64,000 bases of DNA, taken from BD2-11 clade cluster bacterium bin43 (GTDB lineage: Bacteria > Gemmatimonadota > Gemmatimonadetes > Longimicrobiales > Gaopeijiaceae). The translations under genes were made by a program, and so were the position numbers. Numbering within the stretch: the first letter of the stretch is position 1; each line of letters starts with the position of its first letter. Positions 1 through 10,400 of this stretch are shown one piece after another. The stretch lies in the NCBI GenBank assembly GCA_002238605.1, contig MPMR01000013.1, forward strand, positions 62,001-126,000, read 5' to 3'. The notes beneath the pieces were generated by a model, which made no database searches, was not told where the DNA came from, and worked only from the letters and a program-made list of their open reading frames with translations.

Positions 1-1
1 C

Positions 2-1291
2 CTGAAGGCGATGGCCCCCCGGGTGACCCCGTTCAACTACTACTTCGACACGGCCTATCCGGGCGGCGCCCTCGCGCTCGGCTCGCGCATCGGCTGGGCG
101 TCGGGGATGGGCGGGCGCACCGGCCAGGCGGGCAACCCGGACTGGGACCAGGTGCTCTGGACCATGCCGCTGCTGGAGATGGGCGCGGCCACGGGCCAGG
201 ACAATCCCTGGTGGCGCGACTTCGTGATGCATCCGACCTACGACGCCTACTGGGAAGTGCTCGACTCGGAAGCGCGCCTGGAGGATTTCGCCGCGGCTTC
301 CCTGAATATCGGCGGGTGGTACGATGTCTTCCTCGACGGCACCCTCGTCAGCTACACGGGCATGGTTGAGAAGGGCCACAACGAGTACGCGCGGGAGAAT
401 CAGAAGCTGCTCATCGGCCCCTGGCCGCATGCCAGCGTCCCGAACTTCGTGTACGACGGCATCGATTTCGGGCCGAACGCCACCGTCGACTTCGACAGCC
501 TGCACGTGAAGTGGTTCGACGCCCTGCTCCAGGGAGCCGACAACGGTTATCTGGACGAGCCGCCGGTGCGGATCTTCATCATGGGCGAGAACGTCTGGCG
601 CTCCGAGAACGAGTGGCCGATCGCCCGCACCCAGTACACGAACTACTACTTTCACAGCGGGGGCAACGCGAACGGCTCAGGCGGCGACGGGACCCTGAGC
701 GCGGAGATGCCGGGAGCCGCCGACCCGGTCGACGAGTTCGTCTACGACCCGATGAACCCGGTCCCCACCCGCGGCGGCAACCTCATGTTCGGGCCCACGC
801 CCCCCGGCCCCTTCGACCGGGCGGACATCGCCGAGCGGGACGACATCCTGGTGTTCACCACGCCGCCGCTGGAGGAGGCCGTGGAGGTAACCGGCCCGAT
901 CACGGCCACGCTATACGCATCGACCACCGCGACCGACACCGACTTCACCGCCATGCTGGTTGACGTCCATCCGGACGGAAAGGCCATCAACATCGCCGAT
1001 GGCATCCTGCGCGCGCGCTATCACAGCAGTCCCGACTTCAGGGACTTCGAGCTGCTGGAACCGGGCACGGTGTACGAGTTCAACATCGATCTGTGGGCGA
1101 GCAGCAACCTTTTCCAGGAAGGCCACCAGATCCGCGTCGAGATCTCGAGCAGCAACTTCCCCAAGTACGACCGCAACCCGAACACCGGCGGCCCGGTCCA
1201 TCTCGAGACCGAAGTGCAGTCGGCCAGTCAGACGATCTACCACAACGCCCGGTATCCGTCGCACATCACGCTGCCGGTGATTCCCCGGTAG
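2..1291 (+). CDS. CocE/NonD family hydrolase, 3' part (cut by window start)
   Basis: The reading frame is open to the left edge, so only about 429 C-terminal residues are seen of a family usually near 600 residues. The visible part matches the X-Pro dipeptidyl-peptidase / cocaine-esterase class of alpha/beta hydrolases: a GGWYDVF segment that normally carries the catalytic Asp, a GPWPH segment that carries the catalytic His, then the jelly-roll C-terminal domain (from about nt 800, with the PMNPVPTRGGN motif before it). The nucleophilic Ser would lie in the missing N-terminal part. The ATG at nt 11 is internal, not a start. Such enzymes hydrolyse acyl esters or amides and are often exported; the substrate cannot be read from this fragment. 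Confidence 0.88.
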   Translation: MKAMAPRVTPFNYYFDTAYPGGALALGSRIGWASGMGGRTGQAGNPDWDQVLWTMPLLEMGAATGQDNPWWRDFVMHPTYDAYWEVLDSEARLEDFAAASLNIGGWYDVFLDGTLVSYTGMVEKGHNEYARENQKLLIGPWPHASVPNFVYDGIDFGPNATVDFDSLHVKWFDALLQGADNGYLDEPPVRIFIMGENVWRSENEWPIARTQYTNYYFHSGGNANGSGGDGTLSAEMPGAADPVDEFVYDPMNPVPTRGGNLMFGPTPPGPFDRADIAERDDILVFTTPPLEEAVEVTGPITATLYASTTATDTDFTAMLVDVHPDGKAINIADGILRARYHSSPDFRDFELLEPGTVYEFNIDLWASSNLFQEGHQIRVEISSSNFPKYDRNPNTGGPVHLETEVQSASQTIYHNARYPSHITLPVIPR

Positions 1292-1571
1292 CGAAGGCAG
1301 GAAACGGGCGCGGGAGGAGCGCGCACCCGGGCAGGTACGCAGGGGTACTTACAGGAGCGGATTTGCGGGAGCGCGCCGCCGCCAATGGCGGTGCGCGCTG
1401 ATGGCGGCGCCGGTTACCGCCGGCGGTGCGAAGCAGTCCGGACCAATCCGGACCGCCGTGCTTGCGAACGGGAAAGCCCAAGGCGTACTTTGAGGCGGCG
1501 CTATGCCCGGGAGCAGTGTGCCCCGGGGGCGCGTGCGCATTCCGCGCAGCCGTCTGCAGACGGAGGTGTTT

Positions 1572-4052
1572 GTGAGAGCTTTCCTTCCAGGAATCTCGCT
1601 CCTGGGTCTGGCCCTGTTTGTGGGCCATGATGGAGGGCGCGCGCCGAGGTCCCAATCTGCGGTCGGACTTTCCGCCCCGGCGCTCGCGGCCAGCCACATT
1701 CCCGGCGCCGCGGGCCGGTCCGCGGCGCCTCGCACCGCCCCCTCGTCCGAAGCCCTCACCGCCGTCGTCCGCCAGTACTGCCAGGTCTGTCACAACGACG
1801 CCATGATGACCGGCAACATGTCGGTCCAGGGCTTCGACGTGAGCGCCCCGTGGGAGGACTGGGAGACGGCGGAACGCATGGTCGCCAAGCTGCGCACCGG
1901 GATGATGCCTCCGCCCGGCATCCCCCGTCCGGCGGGGGACACGCTCCTTGCGCTCGTCGAGACCCTCGAGCAGGCCATCGACGGCTATGCGGCGGCCAAC
2001 CCCAACCCGGGCAACCGCAGCTTCCAGCGGCTCAACCGGGCCGAGTACGAGAAGGCCGTCCTGGACCTCTTCGGCATCGATGTCGACGCCAGCCAGTGGC
2101 TTCCCCCGGACCTCTATCTCGGGAACTTCGACCACATGGCGGTCTCCCAGCCGCTGTCGCCTACGCTCCTCAATTCGTATCTGAACGCCGCCAACGACGT
2201 CAGCCGTCTGGTGCTGGGGCACCCCGATGCGACCTCGGACTCCAAAACCTACCTCGTGTCCACGTACCAGTCCCAGCACGAGTGGGACCACGTGGAGGGC
2301 GCGCCCTACGGCACCCGCGGCGGCATCGTGGTCGACCACCATTTCCCCGCGGACGGCGAGTACGTCTTCGAGATGTCGTTCTGGGCGGGGGACCATGAGC
2401 GCTTCGCGGAAATGGACATCTCCATCGACGGGGAGCGGGTCGTTCTGCTTCCGGTGGAGGAGCTCCGCCGGGACGCGGACTTCGGCCCGAACTGGAACCA
2501 GTTCACCGATCCCGTCTTCGTAAGCGCGGGCCAGCATCGGGTCGCGGCGGCGTTCATCAGGAAGCAGGACGGTCCCTACGCCGACCTGCAGGAGCCCTTC
2601 GGCTGGTCCAACTCGGGCGTCCGCTTCCGCATCGGGACGGGATTCGTCGTCCTGACCCACCTCAGAGACCTTACGGTCCGCGGCCCCGTCGATCCGCAGG
2701 GCGTCTCCGAGACCCCGAGCCGGCAGCGGGTCTTCAGTTGCCGGCCGACGTCGCCGGAGGCCGAACGATCCTGTGCCCGCGAGATCGCCGCGAGGCTGGC
2801 CCGGCAGGCCTATCGCCGGCCACTCACCGACCCGGACCTCGCGGGCCTGATGTCGTTCTACGACGTGGGGTCCGCCGAAGGGGGGTTCGAGACCGGCGTG
2901 CGCACCGTCCTCGAGGCCATCCTGGCGAGCCCGCACTTCGTGTTCAGAATCGAGGAGGCCCCGGAGAACGCGCTCGAGGCGGGAGGGAGCTATCCGATCA
3001 GCGACCTCGCTCTCGCATCCAGGCTGTCGTATTTCCTCTGGGGAACGCAGCCGGACGACGAACTGATCTCGCTCGCGAGCCGCAACCGGCTCTCGGGCTC
3101 CGGCGTTCTGGAGCAGCAGGTCCGCCGGATGCTGGCCGATCCGCGCTCCGAGAGCCTGGCGACACGCTTCGCCACCCAGTGGCTGAGGCTCCAGGATCTC
3201 GAGAGGGTGCAGCCGGACGCCTTCTGGTTCCCCCACTTCAACGAGCAGCTCAAGGCCGCCATGCGGCGCGAAACCGAGCTGTTCTTCGATCATCTGGTGC
3301 GTGAGGACCGGAGCCTGCTGGAGCTCTACAGCGCCGACTACAGCTTCATGAACCAGCGTCTGGCGGAGCATTACGGCATCCAGGGCGTGGTCGGAGAGGG
3401 CTTCCGGCGCGTGGAGTATCCCGAGGGGATGCTGCGCCAGGGACTGCTGGGGCACGGCAGCGTGCTGATGTCGACGTCCATGGGGACGCGGACGTCGCCG
3501 GTCCTGCGGGGCAAATGGGTGATGGAAGTGCTGCTTGACGCGCCGCCCCCGCCGCCTCCGCCCGACGTGCCGGCTCTCGAAGAGACCGAAGACGAAGGCG
3601 AGGGCCGGCTGCTCACCACGCGCGAGCGCCTGGAGATCCATCGGCGCAACCCGGTGTGCGCTGCCTGCCATCAGTTCATGGACCCCATCGGCGTGGCGCT
3701 GGAGAACTTCGGGGTGACCGGGGAATGGCGGATTCGCGAGAGCGGGTCACCACTCGACGCCCGGGGCCAGCTCTACGACGGCACGCAGCTGACCAACGCG
3801 GTTCAGCTCGCGGACGCGCTCCTGGAGCGCCCGATTCCGCTGGTGCGCACGTTCACCATGAACCTGCTGGCCTACGCCCTCGGGCGTCGCGTGGAGTACT
3901 ACGACGGGCCGACCATACGCGCCATCGCCCGCGAGGCGGAGGCGAACGACTACAGAATCTCTTCCTTCATCCTGGGCGTCGCGACCAGCGACGCCTTCCG
4001 CAGCAGGCAGGACATGGGCGCTGCGACGGCTGAAGGCATAGAGGGCGGATAG
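1572..4052 (+). CDS. Exported DUF1592-family protein with cytochrome-c-type motifs (planctomycete PSD/PSCyt architecture)
   Basis: 826 residues. The GTG at 1572 is chosen because GGAGG at 1562-1566 sits five bases upstream and a hydrophobic signal segment follows at once; an in-frame ATG at 1503 would put 23 charged residues ahead of it. Order: CxxCH heme-type motif at C70-H74, DUF1587-like region around 145-195, DUF1595-like around 396-433, DUF1592-like around 473-606, DUF1588-like around 633-716 with a second CxxCH (C696-H700), and a DUF1585-like tail. The seven-proline run at nt 3541-3563 is a linker. Known: these domains occur together in exported proteins of Planctomycetes and related phyla, with redox or polymer-degradation roles suggested but unproven. 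It heads a cassette with the DUF1552 and ankyrin genes, 58 and 10 bases apart. Two CxxCH sites suggest covalent heme; the substrate is unknown. Confidence 0.9.
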   Translation: MRAFLPGISLLGLALFVGHDGGRAPRSQSAVGLSAPALAASHIPGAAGRSAAPRTAPSSEALTAVVRQYCQVCHNDAMMTGNMSVQGFDVSAPWEDWETAERMVAKLRTGMMPPPGIPRPAGDTLLALVETLEQAIDGYAAANPNPGNRSFQRLNRAEYEKAVLDLFGIDVDASQWLPPDLYLGNFDHMAVSQPLSPTLLNSYLNAANDVSRLVLGHPDATSDSKTYLVSTYQSQHEWDHVEGAPYGTRGGIVVDHHFPADGEYVFEMSFWAGDHERFAEMDISIDGERVVLLPVEELRRDADFGPNWNQFTDPVFVSAGQHRVAAAFIRKQDGPYADLQEPFGWSNSGVRFRIGTGFVVLTHLRDLTVRGPVDPQGVSETPSRQRVFSCRPTSPEAERSCAREIAARLARQAYRRPLTDPDLAGLMSFYDVGSAEGGFETGVRTVLEAILASPHFVFRIEEAPENALEAGGSYPISDLALASRLSYFLWGTQPDDELISLASRNRLSGSGVLEQQVRRMLADPRSESLATRFATQWLRLQDLERVQPDAFWFPHFNEQLKAAMRRETELFFDHLVREDRSLLELYSADYSFMNQRLAEHYGIQGVVGEGFRRVEYPEGMLRQGLLGHGSVLMSTSMGTRTSPVLRGKWVMEVLLDAPPPPPPPDVPALEETEDEGEGRLLTTRERLEIHRRNPVCAACHQFMDPIGVALENFGVTGEWRIRESGSPLDARGQLYDGTQLTNAVQLADALLERPIPLVRTFTMNLLAYALGRRVEYYDGPTIRAIAREAEANDYRISSFILGVATSDAFRSRQDMGAATAEGIEGG

Positions 4053-4110
4053 CAGAGGACACATGCTTCGGGGCCTGTGCCCCGGGCGCAACGATAGAGG
4101 GAGCACGACG

Positions 4111-5553
4111 ATGACGACCAGCTTCATCACGGGCGCGCACATTCCCCGCCGCACCTTCGTTCGCGGGATGGGGGCCACGGTGGCGCTCCCCCTCCTGGAC
4201 GCCATGATCCCGGCCGGACCGGGGCGCTGGGGGCGCGCCTCGGCCGCTCTCGAGGACCGCACCCGCCTGGTGTGCATCGAAGAGGTGCACGGGGTACCGG
4301 GCTGCAGCGAATGGGGCGCGAGCCAGCACCTGTTCGCGCCCGAGACGACCGGGCGAAACTTTCGCATGACCGATGCGAACGTGCTCAAACCGCTCGAACG
4401 CTTCCAGGACCACCTCACGATCGTCAGCAACACCGATGTTCGCATGGCGGAGGCCTACGAACCCAACGAGATCGGCGGCGATCACTTTCGCTCGACGGCG
4501 GTGTTCCTGACCCAATGCCATCCCAAGCAGACGCAGGGCTCGGACATCTATGTGGGCGTATCCCTCGACCAGCTGCAGGCGCGCCGGTTCGGGCAGGACA
4601 CGGCGCTGCCGTCGCTGCAGCTCTGCATCGAGAACCTGGGGCAGGGCGGAGGATGCTGGTACAACTACCACTGCGCGTACACGGATGCGATCAGCTGGGC
4701 GTCGCCGACCGAGCCGCTGCCGATGATCCGCGACCCGCGCGCGGCGTTCGACCTCCTCTTCGGCGCCGGCGGAAGCAACGAAGAGCGGGCGGTGCGCAGG
4801 CGCACCAACCAGAGCATCCTCGACTGGATCGTGGATGAGGTGGCGACGCTCAGGGCCCGGGTGGGGACCGAGGACCGCAACCGGCTGGACCGGTACCTCG
4901 AGAACGTGCGCGAGGTCGAGCGGCGGATTCAGAAGGTGGAGGAGTTCAACTCGAGCGGCGAGCAGCGCGAGCTGCCGGAAGCCCCCGCCGGCGTGCCCGA
5001 TTCCTACGCCGAGCACATGGAGCTGATGTTCGACCTGCAGGTTCTGGCATTCCAGACCGACATGACGCGGGTGGTGTCCTTCAAGATGGGGCGCGACGCC
5101 TCGAACCGGATCCATCCGGAGAGCGGCACCACCACGCCGTTCCATCCGGCCTCGCACCACGGCAACAGCGAAGAAGCCATCCTCGACTTCAACCAGATCG
5201 CCCAGTACCGCATGAGCCCGCTGCCGTACTTCCTGGAGAAGCTCCAGGCGAGCATGGAGGGAGACGCCAGCCTGCTGGACAAGTCGGTGATCGTGTGGGG
5301 TTCGCCGATGGCGGACGGCAACGTCCACAACCACCGGCGCTGCCCGCTCATCCTGCTGGGCCACGGAAACGGGCTGCTCGAAGGCAACGTTCACCTGAAG
5401 GCCCCCGACGGGACTCCCATGGCGAACGTTTTCCTGAGTCTGCTGCACCGGCTGGGGCACGACGACATGGACAGCTTCGGCGACAGCACGGGCGAGTTCG
5501 CTCTGGGTTATCCCGGTGGCGCCGTGGCCGCGGCGCAGTCGTCGAGCCGATAG
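4111..5553 (+). CDS. Tat-exported DUF1552 domain protein
   Basis: 480 residues. The start at ATG 4111 follows an AGGGAG ribosome site; an earlier ATG at 4063 adds 16 residues without improving the signal. A twin-arginine signal (RRTFVRGMG, about residues 12-20) followed by a hydrophobic stretch implies folded export. The rest is one DUF1552 domain, an alkaline-phosphatase/sulfatase-superfamily-like fold in my reading (inference); segments such as DKSVIVWGSPMADG and NVHNHRRCPLILLGHG are typical of the family. DUF1552 genes commonly sit directly after DUF1592 genes, as here, so the two products probably act together in the periplasm. No biochemical function is established. Confidence 0.88.
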   Translation: MTTSFITGAHIPRRTFVRGMGATVALPLLDAMIPAGPGRWGRASAALEDRTRLVCIEEVHGVPGCSEWGASQHLFAPETTGRNFRMTDANVLKPLERFQDHLTIVSNTDVRMAEAYEPNEIGGDHFRSTAVFLTQCHPKQTQGSDIYVGVSLDQLQARRFGQDTALPSLQLCIENLGQGGGCWYNYHCAYTDAISWASPTEPLPMIRDPRAAFDLLFGAGGSNEERAVRRRTNQSILDWIVDEVATLRARVGTEDRNRLDRYLENVREVERRIQKVEEFNSSGEQRELPEAPAGVPDSYAEHMELMFDLQVLAFQTDMTRVVSFKMGRDASNRIHPESGTTTPFHPASHHGNSEEAILDFNQIAQYRMSPLPYFLEKLQASMEGDASLLDKSVIVWGSPMADGNVHNHRRCPLILLGHGNGLLEGNVHLKAPDGTPMANVFLSLLHRLGHDDMDSFGDSTGEFALGYPGGAVAAAQSSSR

Positions 5554-5563
5554 GGGTCCGCCG

Positions 5564-7369
5564 GTGAATCCGACGACCGCCTTCGCGATCATCGCCCTGC
5601 TGCTGGCCAGTCCGGCGGCAGGCGGCCCGGTAGCCGATGCGGCCATGCGCGGGGATCTCGAGGCGGTGCGCGCCCTGCTGGAGCAGGGGGCCGACGCCAA
5701 CGAGGCCCAGGGCGACGGCATGACCGCGCTTCACTGGGCGGCGCGTCACGCTGACGCGGAGATGGCGGGGCTGCTGATCACCGCGGGCGCGAACCTGGAG
5801 GCGGGCACCCGCATCGGACGCTACACGCCCCTCCACCTCGCGAGCCGGGCAGGAGGGGCCGGGGTCGTGGAGGCGCTGCTCGCGGCGGGTGCCGAGGTGC
5901 ACGCGAAGACCACCAACAGCGGCGTGACCCCGCTGCACCTGGCGGCCGAGTCAGGCAGTTCGGAGGCCATCCGGGTTCTGGCCGATGCCGGCGCCGACCT
6001 GAACGCTCGCGAGCGGGAATGGAAGCAGACGCCGTTGATCTTCGCGGCCGCCCGCAACCGCGCCCGGGCCATCCGCACGCTGCTCGACCTGGGAGCGGAT
6101 GTCGCGCTGGCCGAATCCGTGATCGAGGATGTGGATCGGCGGGCGACGGTGGACATCGCCGCCCAGCACCGGTTGTACGAGGTGCTGGCGCAGTTCCGCC
6201 CGGACTGGCTGGAGAACGACCCGCGGGAGGACCCCTGGGGGCCGGTCGACGAGGGAGAACCTCCGACGCCCGGCCAGGTGGCGGTGGCCATCGAGGCCGC
6301 GCGCGAAGTGCAGCGCAGGGGCGAGGTGCTGATCCTGGACGGCGAAGTGCAGGGAATCTCGCCGATATCCACCAATCCCCCTCCGGGCCAGCCGGCCCTG
6401 GTGGGAAGGTGGGGCGGGCTCACCCCGCTTCTCCACGCGGCCCGCGCCGGGCACCTGGAGGCAATGGACGCGCTTCTGGACGGGGGCGCGGACATCGACC
6501 AGACCAGCGGGGACGGGACCAGCCCGCTGCTGATCGCCATGTTGAACGGGCGTTTCGATCTGGGGCTGCATCTCCTCGACCGGGGGGCCGACCCCAACGT
6601 TGCCAGCGATCCCGGGGCGACGCCGCTCTATGCCGTGATCAACGTGCAATGGGCCGGCACGTCCTTCTATCCCCAGCCGCGCGCGCACGAGGCACAGAAG
6701 GCCGACTACCTCCACGTGATGGAGGCGCTGCTGCAGGCGGGCGCGGATCCCGACGCGCGGCTCGCCAGGGACCTCTGGTGGGCGCATCAGCGTCTCGTCA
6801 GCGCCAACCTGGAGGGGACGACGCCCTTCTTCCGCGCCGCGCTCGGCGTCGACGTCGCCGCGATGAAGCTGCTGGTCGCCTACGGGGCGGACCCGGACAT
6901 CCCCAGCCGAAAGCCGCCGGACGCCGGCGTTGCCCCTGTGGCTGCGGACTACTCGGCCGCCGTGGACCAGAGCGGCATACCGCCTGTCCCGGCGGGAGGC
7001 GCGGCCATGTACGCCATCCACGCGGCCACCGGCGTCGGATACGACCAGCGTGCCGCAAACGAACACCGGTATGTGCCCGGCGGATGGCTCCCGGCCGTCA
7101 GGTACCTCGTCGAGGAGCTGGGCGCCGACGTCAACGCCCGGGACCTGGATGCCCGCACGCCGCTGCACAACGCCGCGTCGCGAGGGGACAACGAGGTCAT
7201 TATGTATCTGATCGAGCGCGGCGCCGACGTACATGCGGTGACGCGACTCGGCCAGACCACCGTTGACATGGCCAACAGTCCGAGCTACAACGTTCGCCCG
7301 TTCCCGGCGACCATCGCTCTGCTGGAGCGGCTGGGTGCCATCAACAACGACAACTGCGCCATGTGTTAG
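5564..7369 (+). CDS. Exported ankyrin-repeat protein
   Basis: 601 residues from GTG 5564, which gives a compact signal peptide (hydrophobic residues about 8-18, ending near AGG). About nine or ten ankyrin repeats follow in two blocks: four from about residue 40 to 180 (TALHWAARH, TPLHLASRA, TPLHLAAES, TPLIFAAAR), a non-repeat insert of about 90 residues, then further repeats to the C-terminus (TPLLHAARA, SPLLIAMLN, TPFFRAALG, TPLHNAASR). Ankyrin repeats bind proteins. The gene starts 10 bases after the DUF1552 stop, so the product is probably a scaffold or partner of the two preceding exported proteins. The close of the frame (NNDNCAMC) contains two cysteines with no obvious role. Confidence 0.87.
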   Translation: MNPTTAFAIIALLLASPAAGGPVADAAMRGDLEAVRALLEQGADANEAQGDGMTALHWAARHADAEMAGLLITAGANLEAGTRIGRYTPLHLASRAGGAGVVEALLAAGAEVHAKTTNSGVTPLHLAAESGSSEAIRVLADAGADLNAREREWKQTPLIFAAARNRARAIRTLLDLGADVALAESVIEDVDRRATVDIAAQHRLYEVLAQFRPDWLENDPREDPWGPVDEGEPPTPGQVAVAIEAAREVQRRGEVLILDGEVQGISPISTNPPPGQPALVGRWGGLTPLLHAARAGHLEAMDALLDGGADIDQTSGDGTSPLLIAMLNGRFDLGLHLLDRGADPNVASDPGATPLYAVINVQWAGTSFYPQPRAHEAQKADYLHVMEALLQAGADPDARLARDLWWAHQRLVSANLEGTTPFFRAALGVDVAAMKLLVAYGADPDIPSRKPPDAGVAPVAADYSAAVDQSGIPPVPAGGAAMYAIHAATGVGYDQRAANEHRYVPGGWLPAVRYLVEELGADVNARDLDARTPLHNAASRGDNEVIMYLIERGADVHAVTRLGQTTVDMANSPSYNVRPFPATIALLERLGAINNDNCAMC

Positions 7370-7475
7370 TTCGCGCGGTCGCAGGCTGCGCGCCTGCTGC
7401 CCCGCAGACCCGGCGAATCCAGGGAGGATTCCCGTAAGCAGGATCGGTGCCGTTCCCCAAGCAGGAGGTGGAAGC

Positions 7476-10400
7476 ATGAAAGTCCTTCGTCAGGTCGTCA
7501 CCTTTACCGGCGCGATATGCGCCATGGCCATGGTCGCGGCCGCTCCCGCGTCCGCCCAGACGGGCACCATCACGGGCTCGGTCCAGGAGGTGGGCACCGG
7601 GCTGCCGCTGGCGGGCGCGCAGGTGAGCATCGCCGAAGAGGGTGTCGGCAACGTCACCAACGCCAACGGCCGTTTCGTGCTGCTCGGCATTCCCGTCGGC
7701 AGCCACGTTCTGGAGGTCCGCTACATCGGATACGGGACCCAGACCCTGGACGTCACTGTGGTGGCGGAGGAAACCGTGAACGTGGATGTCCAGCTGGAAT
7801 CGGAGGCGATCGCGTTGGACGAGGTGATCGTCACCGGTACCGGAGTCGTTACCGAACGGCGGCGGCTGGGCGCGACGGTCGAAACGCTCGGGGCCGAAGC
7901 GATCAACACAGCGCCGATATCCAACATCACCGAGGCCCTCTCCGGGCGTGTCGCCGGGATGGTGCCCGGGATCGCCCCCAACGTGGGGACCTCGAGCCAG
8001 ATTCTCCTGCGCGGGGCCGTCAGCCTCACGCAGCGGAGCGCCCCGCTCATCTACGTCGACGGGGTGCGCATCGACTCCAACTACAGCAAGGTGGGTGGCG
8101 CCCGGCAGGCGACATCGCTCGACCGGCTGAACCCCAACGACATCGAGCGCATCGAGATCATCAAGGGCGCGGCGGCCGCGACCCTGTACGGCACCGAGGC
8201 CTCGAGCGGGGTGATCCAGATCATCACCAAGCGCGGAAGCGCCGGCGATCCGGTGTGGACGTTCGGGACCGGCTTCGACGGCACGAGAATCCCCGAAGAC
8301 CGCCTGAAGGGAGTGTGGGGCTACAACTTCGACACCAAGCAGTTGCAGACACTGGGCAAGCCCGTCCTCGACTACCTCGGCGGCTGGGGCTCGGTCATGG
8401 ACTTCAACGCGGACGTGCGGGGCGGGACCTCGACGGTACAGTATTATGCCTCCGGCCGTCTCCGCGACGAGGTGGGGCAGATGGGCCGCGAATACCGCGA
8501 CTTCCAGGGAACCCTGGACGCCAACCTGCGCGCCAACCTCACGGTGCAGGCCACGGAGAGGCTGGGCATTCGCGTGGACATGAACACAGTGTTCAGCGAC
8601 CGGCGCCAGCCCGGGCAGAACGGGCTCAACTGGGGGAGCGGATACCTGTGGGGCTTCTTCCTGGCGACGCCCAGGAATCCGGCGCCGCGCTTCCCCTACG
8701 GCGGGCGCTACGGCGTCAACGCCTACGAGATCGCGTGGCCGCCGCCGCACGGGTACAGCGGACCGCTCTCCGCGAGCGAGCACTTCCTGCCGCTGGACAG
8801 CGATCCGATCGCGAGCGTGACGTCGAACCAGGACGAGCAGCGCGTGACGCTCAGCGGCGCCTTGAACTACGACTGGGGCCACGGCATCCGCTCGGAGCTC
8901 ATCATGGGCCGGGACCGGATGACCGAGGAGTACATCGAGCATGTTGCCAAGGGCCTCAACATCTATCACGAACAGGGCGAGCGCCTGGTGCGCACCTCCG
9001 AGCGCACCGCCACCACGCTTGACTTCAAGACTTCGTGGACGCGCGACTTCAACGAGAACCTGACCTCCACCCTGCTGGTCGGTGGCCAGAGCTTCTGGGA
9101 GGAGGAGTGGTTCAGGACGCTCGGGGTTCGGGACTTCCCGTTGCGCCAGCTCGCAACGCTGCCGGCCGGATCGCAGCTCCTGCCGCCGAACGAGACCTTC
9201 CAGGAGGTCATCAACGCCGGGGTGTACGCCCAGGAGGAGGTCGGGCTTTGGAACCGCTTCTTCCTGAACGCCGGTCTGCGCGTGGACGGCAACTCGGCCT
9301 TCGGTGAGAACTTCGCCTTCCAGGTGTACCCCAAGGGCGGTGCCTCCTGGGTTGTGTCGGAGCATGACTTCTGGCCGTTCCAGAGCTGGGACCAGTTCCG
9401 GGTGCGGGCGGCGCTCGGCGCGGCGGGGCTGCAGCCCGGCGCGTTCGACGCCACCCAGACTTGGCTGCCCGGCATCGCCGTGAACAACCTCTCCATCGTG
9501 AGAACCGGCAACCCCGGAAACGCGGATCTGAAGCCCGAGCGCACCCTGGAATGGGAGTTCGGGACGGAGTTCGGCTTCCTCGACGGTCGCGTCGGGCTGG
9601 ACCTGGTGTACTACAACGCGACCACCAGCGACGCGCTTCTGCCCGTGCCATCCGCGGCCTCCACCGGTTTCCTCCAGCCGGTTGTTTCCAACGTCGGCCA
9701 GATTCGCAACCAGGGGTTCGAGTCTTCGCTGGACGTTACCTGGGTCCGCCGTCCCAGCCTGAGATGGTCGACCACCTTCCAGGTCGCTCTGAATGACTCC
9801 GAGATCCTCGACATGGGCGGCGTGCCCCCCTACCGCGTGCACATCCAGGGCGGTACCAGCGCCGGCCGGTACTATCCCACCATGAAGGAGGGGTTCACGC
9901 CCGGTGCGTGGATCGCTCCGGTGCCCGACCCCAGCAACCCCTATACCGTGGCGGTGCCCATCGCGCAGCTCACGAGGCTCAACCAGATCACGCCCAACAA
10001 GCTCAAGAATGCAGCGGGCGGCGATTCGCTGGAGTACGTGGGGCGTCCCATCCCGCTCTGGACCGGGAGCTTCCTCACCTCGCTCGACCTCCCCGGGGGC
10101 GTGAGCGTCAACGCCACCTTCAGCGGGGCGTACGACTATCACATGTTCTCGGAGGTGTCGGTCATTCAGGACGCCTTTACCCGGAATTCACCCCGAGTGG
10201 CCGAGTTCGAAGCCATCCTGGACGACCCGAACACCTCGGTGGAGGAGCGCCAGCGGGTCGCGGAGGACTTCGGCAACCAGCATCCTTCGATGATTTCCAG
10301 CTACCTCTTCAGGGCCGACTTCCTTCGGTTCGCGGACCTCTCCGTCAACTACAACGTTCCGGAGAGATTCCTGACCTCGCTGGCGGGCATGAGTTCCCTG

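Noticed and set aside
3540-3565. Proline run in the DUF1592 protein as an assembly error or frameshift
   Set aside because: The frame continues correctly into DUF1588 motifs on both sides, and proline-rich linkers at this spot are common in the family.
1266-3671. 801-codon minus-strand frame opposite the DUF1592 gene
   Set aside because: Antisense shadow in GC-rich DNA; no motif and composition biased to Arg, Gly and Val.
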